Origin: JACCTI01 sp038237435
Lineage (GTDB): Bacteria; Verrucomicrobiota; Verrucomicrobiia; Chthoniobacterales; UBA10450
Assembly (NCBI GenBank): GCA_038237435.1
Contig: JBBRYT010000001.1
Span: 372,001 to 436,000 of the forward strand
DNA: 64,000 nt
Reading direction: 5' to 3'
Shown one piece after another: positions 18,423 through 27,791 of this stretch (the first letter of the stretch is position 1; each line of letters starts with the position of its first letter). The translations under genes and the position numbers were made by a program. The notes beneath the pieces were generated by a model. It saw only the letters and a program-made list of their open reading frames with translations. It was not told the DNA's origin and did no database searches.

Positions 18423-18725
18423 CTAGTGACCCGAAATCGTTATCGAGGGGTCAATGGAAAGCGCTCCAGCGACGGTCTGCCGACCGGTGCTGTCCAATTC
18501 GGCTTTCGTGTAGATGCGAAGATTATACGGCGTGGTGGTACCGATTGATTTGAGCACCAATTTTTGAGGGATGTGCGAACCGGTGATGTAAACATACCGC
18601 TCGGGCCCGTCTTGCTGCAAAATTCTTGAACCCGATCGGTGTTTAACGGGATCCGCTTGGGCACTTGTGACGCCAAGCCCCACGAGGAAAGTTACGGCCA
18701 CCGCAATACTCCCCAAAGTTTTCAT
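18423..18725 (-). CDS. Small secreted protein resembling the start of a TonB-receptor plug
   Basis: 100 aa with a clear signal peptide (SIAVAVTFLVGLGVTSAQA). The mature part reads YVYITGSHIPQ, then PYNLRIYTKAELDSTGRQT and VAGAL. This matches the first 40 residues of the mature TonB-dependent receptor 2 kb away, which has VVVTGSYIP, LPVTVYTAEVLQKQGANT and VEGL. It ends before any barrel. It could be a stand-alone plug-like peptide, a remnant of a receptor gene, or a family of its own. A good start, signal peptide and stop argue for a real gene. Confidence 0.65.
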   Translation of the reverse strand: MKTLGSIAVAVTFLVGLGVTSAQADPVKHRSGSRILQQDGPERYVYITGSHIPQKLVLKSIGTTTPYNLRIYTKAELDSTGRQTVAGALSIDPSITISGH

Positions 18726-18787
18726 GAGGAAAACATCGATTTATTTTCGGGCGATTGCAAATGGAACGTAGAATCAACCGCGCTCGC

Positions 18788-18798
18788 GCCTAACGAGT
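18788..18798 (+). repeat. Dispersed motif copy, exact, intergenic
   Basis: Exact GCCTAACGAGT in the 116-nt gap between the plug-like gene and the TPR membrane protein. See findings. Confidence 0.85.
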
Positions 18799-18841
18799 TA
18801 TCGGCTGATGAGCGGAAATTCTCTTTTCTATCCCGAAGACC

Positions 18842-20617
18842 TCAGCGCCTTGCGAGAGATTCCGCGAAATCAAGATTCTCTTTCGCCGGACGGAAATCGG
18901 GATTAATGCGCAAGGCTTCCCGGTAGTGAGGCAGAGCAGTTTCATATTCCCCCACTTCGACCATGAGGTCGGCTAGTTCTTTGTGGGCAATATCGAGATT
19001 ATTTTCGAGAGAGAGAGCGTGTTCGTAATGTCGACGCGCCTCGTCTCTCTGTCCCCTTTGGCGTAAGAGGACGGCGAAATTAACCTCGGTTTTCACATTG
19101 TTCGGATCGAGGGTGAGGGCTTTTTCATAATGCTCGAATGCCCTATTGAAATCGCCGCGGTCACTCCAGGCCAGCCCGGAATAGAATTCCGCTGCCGCTA
19201 AAGACGGATCGCGCGCCAAAGCCGATTCATAGTGCGCTTGTGCTTCCTCAATTCGACCTGCGTCGTGCAAAGCCTTGCCGTAGTTCAGCTGCGCCTTCGC
19301 GTCGGTCGGAAGTAGCTCAGCCACTTTTTCGTAGCGTTCGAGGGGAGGCACTACGCGGCCCATCAGTTGCGCCGCGCACAACCCGCCGACCGGAATTATT
19401 AGCGCAGCCCAACGGAGAGCGTGTGCCGTCCAGATGGGAAATCGACGCTGTTCCCTGGCGCCGGAGACGCCGGAGGAATCTATCCCAAGCATGCTCCGCG
19501 TCTGGGACTCCCGGACCTTCCAAATAAAACCGTCGTAATAAAAATGCAGAAGGGCGGACGCCGTTACCACGCCCATTAAGCAGTTGCGAATTGCTTCGAT
19601 TGAGAGTCCCTGACTAACAAGAGCGATCGCACCATAAGCCAGGACGAGCCCGATATAGACGCCCAGCAACGAGCCGCTCTGCCTGAAAACAAATCGCATG
19701 AACCCGCGGATACTCTCATCGCGTTCGACCCGGGCTCGATTGTAAATCCACACGATGGAGAGATACTGGACGTCGTGAAAGACTTCGAAGAGAGCGATGC
19801 CAACTAGAATATTCTGGACCCCGTTATTGCAATACCACCAGAAGCTGATGCTGCTCGTGAGGAGCAATAACTTTACGGGACTAACCCCGCGGCCCGCGCG
19901 CCAATCAAGCCACTGCCGCAAGCTAAACTGCGCGAAAGCGAGAACTAGCAAACCTATCATGGCGCTCCGGATTGCCGCGATCACCCAAGTGGGTATTACG
20001 GGGCCTCCACTTTCGTAATAGAGTTCAAAACAGGTTCGGAAGCGAAGAGGCGATAGCAAAACGGCTGCGGTAAACGCCGTGGCACAGAGTGCAAAATCCG
20101 CTCGCGCTCTAGAGGCGGCGGCCGCTGATGCCTTAGCATCGTAGATTCGACAGAAGCCATAGGTCTGCATGAGGCCGTGCCAGATTCCCCAAACCAAAGC
20201 AACCAGCTGAATAACTTGGATGTTATAGAAGGAAGACCAGGCGCAAACGGCGAGAAGCGCTAGTGGCGCGACGATGAAGCGCGTGCGAAAGCGCTGAAAC
20301 AAACTCCGGTCCCCGTAGGCGCGAATCATTCCCGGCAGATGATGGCCCATTGCGCCAAAGGCGCCGACGAAGAGGAAGATATCCTGTGCGCTCCATCGGG
20401 CTTGCGCCGCGATGAAGATCGGGATCAATACGGCCGGTGTACCGACAAACAACAAGAGATCCAACCAACGTCCTAATATCCAAGGCGATTTCTTCGTTGG
20501 AACCACGAGAGGGGTAGAGCTGAGCGGAGCGCTAGCCAGGCGCGCGACACTCGTTGCTGTCTCGCCGTTGCGTGACTGATACCTCTTGCCAGATTTTGAC
20601 CGCGCTACTGTAGACAT
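18842..20617 (-). CDS. Polytopic membrane protein with C-terminal TPR repeats
   Basis: 591 aa from the ATG at 20617. About ten hydrophobic segments span residues 50-430, among them LDLLLFVGTPAVLIPIFIAA, FIVAPLALLAVCAW, LLLLTSSISFWWYC and LLGVYIGLVLAYGAIALV. Conserved-looking polar patches are GHHLPGMIRAYGD, FEVFHDVQYLSIVWIYNRAR and HFYYDGFIWKVRE; the His-rich patches next to helices may bind a metal. The last 150 residues carry four canonical TPRs (AQLNYGKALHDAGRIEEAQ; FNRAFEHYEKALTLDPN). I do not recognise a function. It lies downstream of the TonB receptor terminator on the same strand and so is probably transcribed separately. Confidence 0.8.
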   Translation of the reverse strand: MSTVARSKSGKRYQSRNGETATSVARLASAPLSSTPLVVPTKKSPWILGRWLDLLLFVGTPAVLIPIFIAAQARWSAQDIFLFVGAFGAMGHHLPGMIRAYGDRSLFQRFRTRFIVAPLALLAVCAWSSFYNIQVIQLVALVWGIWHGLMQTYGFCRIYDAKASAAAASRARADFALCATAFTAAVLLSPLRFRTCFELYYESGGPVIPTWVIAAIRSAMIGLLVLAFAQFSLRQWLDWRAGRGVSPVKLLLLTSSISFWWYCNNGVQNILVGIALFEVFHDVQYLSIVWIYNRARVERDESIRGFMRFVFRQSGSLLGVYIGLVLAYGAIALVSQGLSIEAIRNCLMGVVTASALLHFYYDGFIWKVRESQTRSMLGIDSSGVSGAREQRRFPIWTAHALRWAALIIPVGGLCAAQLMGRVVPPLERYEKVAELLPTDAKAQLNYGKALHDAGRIEEAQAHYESALARDPSLAAAEFYSGLAWSDRGDFNRAFEHYEKALTLDPNNVKTEVNFAVLLRQRGQRDEARRHYEHALSLENNLDIAHKELADLMVEVGEYETALPHYREALRINPDFRPAKENLDFAESLARR

Positions 20618-20631
20618 TCTAGAAAAGCAAA

Positions 20632-20659
20632 AGGCGGGCGACATTACTGCCGCCCGCCT
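20632..20659 (-). terminator. Rho-independent terminator of the TonB-receptor gene
   Basis: A 9-bp perfect GC-rich stem (20632-20640 with 20651-20659) closes a 10-nt loop. Read on the minus strand it is followed by a T-rich run, about 40 nt after the receptor stop codon. Confidence 0.8.
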
Positions 20660-20700
20660 AAAGTTTAATGCCCCTTTATCGGGCTACAACCGAGATTTTA

Positions 20701-23700
20701 TTAGAACTTCTTACTCAGGCTCACGTACCAGTATCGGTTACGGATGGAGTAGTTTGAGGTATCGTAGTTGTCGTTAAATGCGCCAAGCGCAGTTGGAGGA
20801 TAGCGGTCAAACGCATTGTTGACGCCCACGGTAACCTTGGTGTTCCAAAGCATACGTTGCCAGATGCTGCTGCTTTCTACGCCAGCGACGTCCTTGCCCA
20901 TGCTTTTCGCGTCCTTCGCATCTTTCGAGTAACCCGCCGCCGCCGCCATTTCCGGTTTCAGGAATTCATAGCTCAACTGCATGTCCAGCGTCTCGTAATC
21001 CGAAATACGGTGATGGAATACGAAGTTCGGGTTCGTGAACGTTCCTGGATTGTTAGGATCGATGAAGTTCCCGAGAATAAATGCCGGATCATCTTCGTAG
21101 TCTCCGATGTAATTACCAGTTGCCACGAAGTCGAATCCCTTCAGCCACCCGGCCGGTCCTTGCCACTCAAAACGCAGAAATCCCTTGTTGAAGGGCACTG
21201 CACCGGGAGCGAGCGGTAACGTGCTGTTGTTGTAATTGCCCAGGAAGTTCGTTGTTCCTTTGACGAACTGCGGAGCTCCCTCAGCCTTATAGGTGAAGAA
21301 GTGGTTCCACCCGAGCGAGAGGGTAAACGTTCCGAAGTTCTGCGTCGGAACCTCGTAAACAGCGGTCGTGTCTATACCTTGGACGAGGCGCTTACCGCCA
21401 TTGCCGGCCGTGATGCCGTCAATTGAAATGACATTGCCGGCGCCATCACGACTGACAAAGTTCGTGAAGACCGGTATCACGGTGGGATCAAGGGCATTTT
21501 GCTGGAGGCTGATCCCGTTGGCAAACAAGACGATGGTCGCTGAATCGGATACGCTCAGAATCAGGTTCTTGGTGTAGAGCTGGTAGAAGTCGGCCGTAAC
21601 TGTGAAACCAGGTAGCCACTTCGGCGTATAAACCAATCCGGCAGAATAGGTATCGGTGAGCTCCGGCGTAACATTGGGGCTTCCCGAGCCATTCACGCCG
21701 CCCGGCGGCTGTAGAGTCACCTTAACGAAGGGGTCAAACAGCTGCGGGAAGTTCTGGAACGTCGGCGTGAAGAGGAACGACGGATCAGGCGAACGGAACG
21801 ACTGGTTGAAGTTGCCGCGCAGCGTCAGGTCCGCGATCGGCTGATACCGAATCGAGACCCTCGGGCTGCCACCAAAATTTTCGTCCTCGTTCTTGTTCTC
21901 GAATGAGCTCGTGAGCTTGGTGAAGTTGTCCTTGTCGTTAAACTTCTCATAGCGCCACGCGACCGAGAATTCCAACGAGCGGACGAACGGCACGTTCATC
22001 GTCGAGGTCACGATCGGGACGTTCAACTCCGTGAAGACGGAGTTGACTTCCTGCAGGAAGAAGCTGTTGGGCGCCTGATTGAAGCCGAGTTGATCCCCCG
22101 CGGCCTGGGTATTATCCGGGATTGAGTGATCTGAGCGCTCGCGATGTTCATATCCGAGCGCGAAATCGATGCCACCATTCCATAGGTTCGGAAAAAGATG
22201 AGCATTGATCTTCGCGTCGGCCAGCCAATCGCGCTCACGGAAGAGCGAATTAGCGATGAAAGCGGCTCCGGTAGTCTCGCCTCCAGCTGCGGCACCACCG
22301 GCTCCATTTGGAAGGGCAACCGTATCCGTAAACAGAACCCCCGCTGGGCGGTTGTCGTAAGGAGCCATACCGATCGGAACGCCCGTGCGGAACTGAGGCG
22401 CTAGTGGATTAGTGTTGTTATAGGTTGGAGCAGTGCCAAAGACGGGTGCACTCTGGCCGATAAACGGATCGAAGATATTTGCGCCAATCAAGCGGCGAAT
22501 CTGGGCCCGTTGGGCGTCACCGCTATCCGTGCGCCGCTCGTCAAAACGCTCATAGACGATGCCGGTATCATAACCAAAGTGGCTGATAAAAGCGTTGCCT
22601 TTGAAGTTGAAATCACCCTTCAAACCGGCCTCGTAACGATAGTAGTCATGATCGAAGAACGATCGGCGGTTGCTGAGTTCATTAACCAGGCGGTAACGCG
22701 TCTGGTTGAGGTTGTTTCCGAAAGGATTGAAGATCGACGCCCGCGCTTCGGTCCGGCCGTTGGTGCTACTGAGCGTGAACGGAGAGGGGGCAAGACCGTT
22801 ATCCTGCTTAGTCTTGGCGTACATAATGTCGCCGTATATCTGCAGACCTTCGCCGAAGATCTTGTAGCTACCCGTGACATAGTATAACGCTTTCTCGACA
22901 CCCGGGATGGCGGGCGTGAAGGCGCGGAAGTTAAAGCGTGTCGGGTCAGCTCCGGGCAGAGTGTCGCCGGGCTGGGTGTTTTGTCCGGGGATCTGCGCAG
23001 GCGTGACCTCAAACCGACGATAGCTCGACGGTGTAACCTGATTATTGCTGAGGTCGGTAAGCACCAAATTCCCGTTAAGCACACGAGCGCCAACTGGAAT
23101 CGGCTGTCCAGTAAAAGGAACAAAAGTGCCGTTTGCCAGTAACAGGAGTGGATTGCTGAGGCTAACGCGGCCAGCAAACGTCGGACTGTTGTTATTTAAT
23201 CCCCCACGGCCCAGAGGCCCAGTCCCGACTGGATTGAGGCCTAATTCTCCATCGATCGAAGTGGCTCGGAGATCGCCGGAACCTGCCAACTGGGCGCGAT
23301 CGCGCGAGTACAGGTTTGCACGGGAGTAATATTCACCGGCCGCGGCAATCGCCACTTTGTCGGTCTTGACGCCACCTCGGAGATAAACCTGACGCACGTG
23401 CGCATCGGACTCAGTGGTGTTGCCATAAAGCGCATAGATTTCCGCACCTTCGTACGGCGCTTCACCAGGGCCGTTGAGCAGAATGAAGTTAACCACGCCG
23501 GCGACTGCATCTGAACCATAAATGGCCGAGGCACCGTCCTTCAACACTTCACTTCTAGCGAGAGCGCCAATTGGAATTGCGTTGATATCCGCCTGCGCGT
23601 TGAGGCCTGTGCCCAAGAAAGCGCGACGTCCGTTGATAAGGACGAGCGCGTTCTGCTGACCGATATCACGTAGGTTGATACCAGCCTGGCCGTTACCACC

Positions 23701-24012
23701 ATTCGAGTCGTTCTCAGTGGCCGCATTACCGACGAAGGAGGGTAATTGCCGTAGACCTTCTACTGGCGTGTTGGCGCCCTGCTTCTGCAGGACTTCCGCG
23801 GTGTAAACGGTAACGGGTAAAGCCGACTCAGTTTCAGCAGTCGGGATATACGAACCAGTTACAACGACGCGTTCCGTGGTTGCTTCACCGCCGGCGGGGG
23901 CCTGGGCAAAAGCGTTAACGGCTAAAAAGAAAGGAACTCCGACACTGACTGCGAGAGCCGAGCGACGGAACCCTAACGTATTGAGCACTTGTCTTATCAT
24001 TAGTTTCTCCAT
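20701..24012 (-). CDS. TonB-dependent outer-membrane receptor
   Basis: 1103 aa. A signal peptide (SALAVSVGVPFFLAVNAFAQA) is followed by a plug domain: VVVTGSYIP, VEGLRQLPSFVG, GINLRDIGQQNALVLINGRR, then EVLKDGASAIYGSDAVAGVVNFIL. A 22-stranded-type barrel follows, with PRVSIRYQPIADLTLRGNFN and FRSPDPSFLFTP. It ends in the C-terminal aromatic (YWYVSLSKKF) expected for BAM insertion. No separate DUF4880/FecR anti-sigma gene or SusD partner is adjacent, so the substrate cannot be named. The protein is intact. It lies alone between a terminator and a 345-nt AT-rich upstream region. Confidence 0.93.
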   Translation of the reverse strand: MEKLMIRQVLNTLGFRRSALAVSVGVPFFLAVNAFAQAPAGGEATTERVVVTGSYIPTAETESALPVTVYTAEVLQKQGANTPVEGLRQLPSFVGNAATENDSNGGNGQAGINLRDIGQQNALVLINGRRAFLGTGLNAQADINAIPIGALARSEVLKDGASAIYGSDAVAGVVNFILLNGPGEAPYEGAEIYALYGNTTESDAHVRQVYLRGGVKTDKVAIAAAGEYYSRANLYSRDRAQLAGSGDLRATSIDGELGLNPVGTGPLGRGGLNNNSPTFAGRVSLSNPLLLLANGTFVPFTGQPIPVGARVLNGNLVLTDLSNNQVTPSSYRRFEVTPAQIPGQNTQPGDTLPGADPTRFNFRAFTPAIPGVEKALYYVTGSYKIFGEGLQIYGDIMYAKTKQDNGLAPSPFTLSSTNGRTEARASIFNPFGNNLNQTRYRLVNELSNRRSFFDHDYYRYEAGLKGDFNFKGNAFISHFGYDTGIVYERFDERRTDSGDAQRAQIRRLIGANIFDPFIGQSAPVFGTAPTYNNTNPLAPQFRTGVPIGMAPYDNRPAGVLFTDTVALPNGAGGAAAGGETTGAAFIANSLFRERDWLADAKINAHLFPNLWNGGIDFALGYEHRERSDHSIPDNTQAAGDQLGFNQAPNSFFLQEVNSVFTELNVPIVTSTMNVPFVRSLEFSVAWRYEKFNDKDNFTKLTSSFENKNEDENFGGSPRVSIRYQPIADLTLRGNFNQSFRSPDPSFLFTPTFQNFPQLFDPFVKVTLQPPGGVNGSGSPNVTPELTDTYSAGLVYTPKWLPGFTVTADFYQLYTKNLILSVSDSATIVLFANGISLQQNALDPTVIPVFTNFVSRDGAGNVISIDGITAGNGGKRLVQGIDTTAVYEVPTQNFGTFTLSLGWNHFFTYKAEGAPQFVKGTTNFLGNYNNSTLPLAPGAVPFNKGFLRFEWQGPAGWLKGFDFVATGNYIGDYEDDPAFILGNFIDPNNPGTFTNPNFVFHHRISDYETLDMQLSYEFLKPEMAAAAGYSKDAKDAKSMGKDVAGVESSSIWQRMLWNTKVTVGVNNAFDRYPPTALGAFNDNYDTSNYSIRNRYWYVSLSKKF

Positions 24013-24357
24013 TGGGTTTGGTTAGGTTTGGCGCTGAGGAATAAAGCGGCCTGTGAGGCGTGACAAGGTTTTTTTTCATTTTTTTCAAAAAACTTTGAAC
24101 GGGGTCGCTCGGAGGGATGTCACCCGTTGTTTCGTTGATTGCGTATTAAGGGTTTAGCGGGTCGTCTCGGTTTCTGTCGGACGTCGTCTCGCGGCCGATT
24201 TTCTTCCTCGATCAGAGGTCGCATTTCGCTAGGTTTGGCCTAACGAGTACAAGAATTTTATTTCCTGTTTCATTCTACCGACTGTTTATTTCATTTTCTC
24301 ATTATCTTTCTATTAGGCGTTGCGCTTTTCGTGGCGCGCTGATTGACTGACGTCTTC
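24013..24357. other. AT-rich divergent intergenic region
   Basis: 345 nt between the divergent TonB-receptor and ribE genes, clearly richer in A+T than the surroundings, with T-tracts near 24070-24090 and 24255-24315. It should contain both promoters. An exact dispersed-motif copy lies at 24238-24248. I looked for the conserved elements of an FMN riboswitch before ribE and did not see them. Confidence 0.5.
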
Positions 24358-24960
24358 ATGTTTAGTGGAATTATAGAGGAAGTTGGCCGCGTTTGTTGGA
24401 TCCGTGCGACCGAGCGCGGAACTCAATTACAAATCGCCGCGCCACAGATCTCGGAAAATATTTCTCGCGGGGAAAGCGTTGCGGTGAATGGATGTTGCCT
24501 AACGATTGCTGGACGCAGAGAAGATCAGCTTACCTTCGATCTTTTACAGGAAACGCTCGACCACACAAATCTCCGTGGGCTTCGCCGCGATAGTTCCGTT
24601 AATCTCGAGCGGGCCTTGCTCGCGACTGCTCGCTTGGGCGGACATTTTGTGCAGGGCCATGTAGATTGCTCGGCCCGTGTTCTCGCATTTGGACAGAAAG
24701 ACGCCGACTATCGCTTGGAAATCGAACTCCCTTCAGAGTTCGCCCGCTACATTATTCAGAAGGGCTCCGTAGCCGTGAACGGCATTAGCCTGACGGTGGC
24801 AGAAATGTCGCCGCGAAGTTTTACTGTCTGGATTATTCCACACACGAAACGTCACACCAACCTCGACAAAATCGAGATGGGCGATGCCCTCAATCTCGAG
24901 TTCGATCTGCTGGCGAAATACGTTGAGCGAATGGTCGCGCCCTTAGCCCCGAAAATCTAA
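24358..24960 (+). CDS. ribE: Riboflavin synthase, alpha subunit
   Basis: 200 aa from the ATG at 24358; the signature N-terminus MFSGIIEEVG decides the start over an ATG-less 5-codon extension. Two homologous lumazine-binding halves are visible, with VNGCCLTI and GGHFVQGHVD in the first, and VNGISLTVAE and HTNLDK in the second. It dismutates two 6,7-dimethyl-8-ribityllumazines to riboflavin. The gene stands alone, without ribD, ribBA or ribH. A motif variant at 24497 provides part of the VNGCCLTIAG coding. Confidence 0.95.
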   Translation: MFSGIIEEVGRVCWIRATERGTQLQIAAPQISENISRGESVAVNGCCLTIAGRREDQLTFDLLQETLDHTNLRGLRRDSSVNLERALLATARLGGHFVQGHVDCSARVLAFGQKDADYRLEIELPSEFARYIIQKGSVAVNGISLTVAEMSPRSFTVWIIPHTKRHTNLDKIEMGDALNLEFDLLAKYVERMVAPLAPKI

Positions 24961-24966
24961 GCCGAC

Positions 24967-26358
24967 TTATTTCGCCCCCAAGCCGAACATAACCGCCGGC
25001 AAGGTGCGGGCCAGGATCTTAAAATCCAAGCCTAACGACCACTGGTCAATGTATTCGAGGTCGAGTTTTACCCAGTCGCGGAAATCCTTCACTTCGTTCC
25101 GTCCGCGGATTTGCCAGAGACAGGTTAGGCCCGGCCTGACACTCAAGCGCCGACGTTGCGCCGTATCCTCGAATTTCTCTACTTCGTAGAGCGGCAGGGG
25201 CCGCGGTCCAACCAGACTCATATCGCCGAACAAGACGTTGAGCAGCTGTGGCGTTTCGTCCATGCTCGTCCGCCGGAGCCAACGACCGAAACGCGTGATG
25301 CGCGGATCGTCTTCGATTTTGAAAACCGGCCCGCTCATCTGATTAAACGGCAGGAGGTCGGCGTGACGCTGCTCGGCATCGTTCGACATCGAACGGAATT
25401 TATACATGGTAAACGGCTTCCCGTGCTTGCCGGCACGTTGCTGCCGGAAAATGGCCGAGCCGCGCGAGGTCAGGCGGATAATCAGCGCCACCAACAACAT
25501 CGGAAGAGCGAGAATGATCAGCGCCAGAGCGGCGCCGATGCGGTCGATCGTTCCTTTGATTAAAAGGGCCCACGAAACTTCCGGCGTTGAACGAAAGACG
25601 AGCATTGGCCTTCCACCGAAGGCGTCGAAGTCCGGCTTCGCGATGGAAGTCTGAATAAAATCCGCTACCAGCCAGGCTGGCACGCCTTCGACCTCGCAGG
25701 CACCGATCGCCTGCTCCACTCGATTCAACTGCGTGTGACCCGCCGCGAAAATTGCACGGGTCACCGAATGTTTGTGCAGTGCTTCCACCAGATCGGAAAT
25801 CGGCTGGTGCTCGATATCGATTCTCTCCGCAATGACCATCAGGAGCTTCTGCTCGGAGGTGAAGGATTCTTCCAAAACCGCGATGTCGCGCGGCGTCCCT
25901 GCCAGAAGAATGCGCTCGCGCAATTCGCCCCGCCGCGCGCGCCGGCGCACGCTCGCGACGATGATTCGCTCTTTAATTAGAAGGACGAGCGTCGCGAAAA
26001 TAATAAAGAGCAACGCGAGCGAACGGCTGATTAGCGGCAGTCGCAAGAAAATGACGCAGCCGCTCACCACGATGCTCAGATAAACCATGGCCTGCACGAT
26101 TTGCCGAAATGACTTCCACTTTGTCTTTGTTAACGGCGACTGATAGAACCCTTGTAAGTCGAGCAAAATTGGACCGAAGGCCATCACCACCACGATCAAC
26201 CAATGATAATTGGAAAAGGGATCGACACCTTCATCGAGGTTGAACCACCGCGTGCTGTAGAGCCGCAGGGTATGGGTGCCGAACAAGGTCAGGGCGAGCA
26301 GAAACGAATCGCAGATCTGCTGGAGCTGCGTGTTGATTTCCTGTCGGCGCGTAATCAT
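24967..26358 (-). CDS. Polyprenyl-phosphate sugar-1-phosphate transferase (WcaJ/PssA type)
   Basis: 463 aa. The N-terminal half has four to five membrane segments and a CoA-binding-like Rossmann region (LRERILLAGTPRDIAVLEE). A further helix (ALALIILALPMLLVALIIRL) precedes the bacterial sugar transferase domain: FRQQRAGKHGKPFTMYKFRS, DPRITRFGRWLRRTSMDE, PQLLNVLFGDMSLVGPRP and RPGLTCLWQIRGR. The enzyme starts exopolysaccharide or O-unit synthesis by moving a hexose-1-phosphate to undecaprenyl phosphate at the inner membrane. With ugd and the GT2 gene it points to surface polysaccharide production. It is convergent with ribE with a 6-nt gap and divergent from aroD. Confidence 0.9.
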   Translation of the reverse strand: MITRRQEINTQLQQICDSFLLALTLFGTHTLRLYSTRWFNLDEGVDPFSNYHWLIVVVMAFGPILLDLQGFYQSPLTKTKWKSFRQIVQAMVYLSIVVSGCVIFLRLPLISRSLALLFIIFATLVLLIKERIIVASVRRRARRGELRERILLAGTPRDIAVLEESFTSEQKLLMVIAERIDIEHQPISDLVEALHKHSVTRAIFAAGHTQLNRVEQAIGACEVEGVPAWLVADFIQTSIAKPDFDAFGGRPMLVFRSTPEVSWALLIKGTIDRIGAALALIILALPMLLVALIIRLTSRGSAIFRQQRAGKHGKPFTMYKFRSMSNDAEQRHADLLPFNQMSGPVFKIEDDPRITRFGRWLRRTSMDETPQLLNVLFGDMSLVGPRPLPLYEVEKFEDTAQRRRLSVRPGLTCLWQIRGRNEVKDFRDWVKLDLEYIDQWSLGLDFKILARTLPAVMFGLGAK

Positions 26359-26404
26359 CGGGATGCGTCAGGGTCGCATTCTAGCAAAACACCGCCACTA
26401 TAGC

Positions 26405-27088
26405 ATGACTGCGGTCCGCAGGACGAAAAACCGCCGCCGCAATCAGCTGGTCGCAGTCATTTTTTCTCCGGCGGATCTGCATCGGGCCAGCACCCTCCGA
26501 CAACCGCCTGATCTTTTCGAGCTACGCCTCGACGCACTCAGTCACGTGCTGCCGGAAACGGAAAAATTTATCCGCAAGCTCTCCGCGCCTTTCATCATCA
26601 CCGCACGTCACTCCGCGGAAGGCGGCTTAAACAGTCTTTCCCCCGCCCGCCGCCGCGATCTTTTGCTGCGCTATTTGCCGCAGGCGCGCTATGTCGACGT
26701 CGAACTGCGCGCCGCCGCTGAATTGCGCCCAGTCCTGGAAATGGCCGCGGCCCACCGCGTTCGCCGGATCATTTCCGTGCATGATTTTTACCGCACGCCT
26801 AACGAGTCAGAATTAAAAACGCTTTTCAAATCCGCGAAGGCCTTGCATCCCGACATTTTCAAAATCGTCACTCGCACTGATCAAGAAGAAGATGCCGCGC
26901 GCCTCCTTCGTTTTTTCGAGGCGAACAAAAAACGTTTGCCTATTAGCGCCATGGGCACCGGGGCGATTGGACGCGAGATCAGGATCACACTTGCGCGGCG
27001 TGGCTCCGTCCTGAATTACGCCCACCTCGGCACTCATCAGGTAGACGGGCAACTTTCGCTCGCGGAACTGCGGCGCATCGTCCGCTGA
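26405..27088 (+). CDS. aroD: 3-dehydroquinate dehydratase, type I
   Basis: 227 aa from the ATG at 26405. It is a type I (Schiff-base) enzyme: FELRLDAL with the substrate Glu, ITARHSAEGG, the general-base His in ISVHDF, and the imine Lys in DIFKIVTRTDQEEDA. The C-terminus has ISAMGTGAIGREIRI. It removes water from 3-dehydroquinate in the shikimate pathway. An exact motif copy at 26797 is read as TPNES right after the catalytic His strand. No other shikimate gene is adjacent. Confidence 0.88.
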   Translation: MTAVRRTKNRRRNQLVAVIFSPADLHRASTLRQPPDLFELRLDALSHVLPETEKFIRKLSAPFIITARHSAEGGLNSLSPARRRDLLLRYLPQARYVDVELRAAAELRPVLEMAAAHRVRRIISVHDFYRTPNESELKTLFKSAKALHPDIFKIVTRTDQEEDAARLLRFFEANKKRLPISAMGTGAIGREIRITLARRGSVLNYAHLGTHQVDGQLSLAELRRIVR

Positions 27089-27129
27089 TTTTGCAGCGTA
27101 TATTGCATTGGAGTTAGATCACCAATGCA

Positions 27130-27759
27130 ATGAGCGAACCCATTTCTTTGCCCCAGACCGTGCCGGTCATGCCGTTGCCAGGCGCGGTGCTTTTTCCTCA
27201 CGCGCTCCTGCCACTTTACATTTTCGAACCGCGCTATCGCGAAATGCTCGGCCATGCCCTCGCGCACGATCGAATGTTTTGCGTCGCGCTCCTCAAAAGC
27301 AAACGAACCGATTGGCGATCGCCCGAAGATTTCAATCACATCGCGACCGCTGGATTGGTGCGCGCTTGCGTCGACCGCGGCGACGGGACTTCCAATCTTA
27401 TTTTGCAGGGACTGCAACGAGTCCGCTTCGTTGGTTTCGATCAGGAAAAACCTTTCCCCATCGCGGAAGTCGAACCGCTTGAATCCGACGACGGTTCATC
27501 GGTGCAAATTCAGGCGCTCGGCGAAAGGGTGCTCGAACTCTATCGAAAACTGCGGAACGACGGCCGGAGGTTGCCCGCGAAAGTCGATAGTTACCTTTCG
27601 GAGTTGAGCGATCCGGAAATGTTGGCCGATTTGATGGCAGCAACGTTCATCACCGACCCGTTACGTCGCCAGGAGTTGCTCGAGGAGTTGGCGATCGATC
27701 GCCGATTGCGCCTGGTGATCGAATATCTGCGCGACGAAACAGGACACGCCGCGGCTTAA
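27130..27759 (+). CDS. Stand-alone LON substrate-binding-domain protein
   Basis: 209 aa made only of the LON N-terminal (PUA-like) domain: VPVMPLPGAVLFPHALLPLY, IFEPRYREMLGHAL and MFCVALLK. A helical tail (DPLRRQELLEELAIDRRL) matches the same part of full Lon proteases. There is no AAA+ or Ser-Lys peptidase part, and no sign that one was lost nearby. Such proteins are widespread, with unknown or peptide-binding roles. The gene starts 41 nt after aroD. It ends GCTTAACGAG, one mismatch from the dispersed motif at the stop codon. Confidence 0.88.
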   Translation: MSEPISLPQTVPVMPLPGAVLFPHALLPLYIFEPRYREMLGHALAHDRMFCVALLKSKRTDWRSPEDFNHIATAGLVRACVDRGDGTSNLILQGLQRVRFVGFDQEKPFPIAEVEPLESDDGSSVQIQALGERVLELYRKLRNDGRRLPAKVDSYLSELSDPEMLADLMAATFITDPLRRQELLEELAIDRRLRLVIEYLRDETGHAAA

Positions 27760-27791
27760 CGAGACCTGGCGCGTTTCGATACGTTTCTTTT

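Noticed and set aside
24013..24357. Possible FMN riboswitch before ribE
   Set aside because: The leader is long enough but I could not find the conserved RFN core elements; the region is simply AT-rich.
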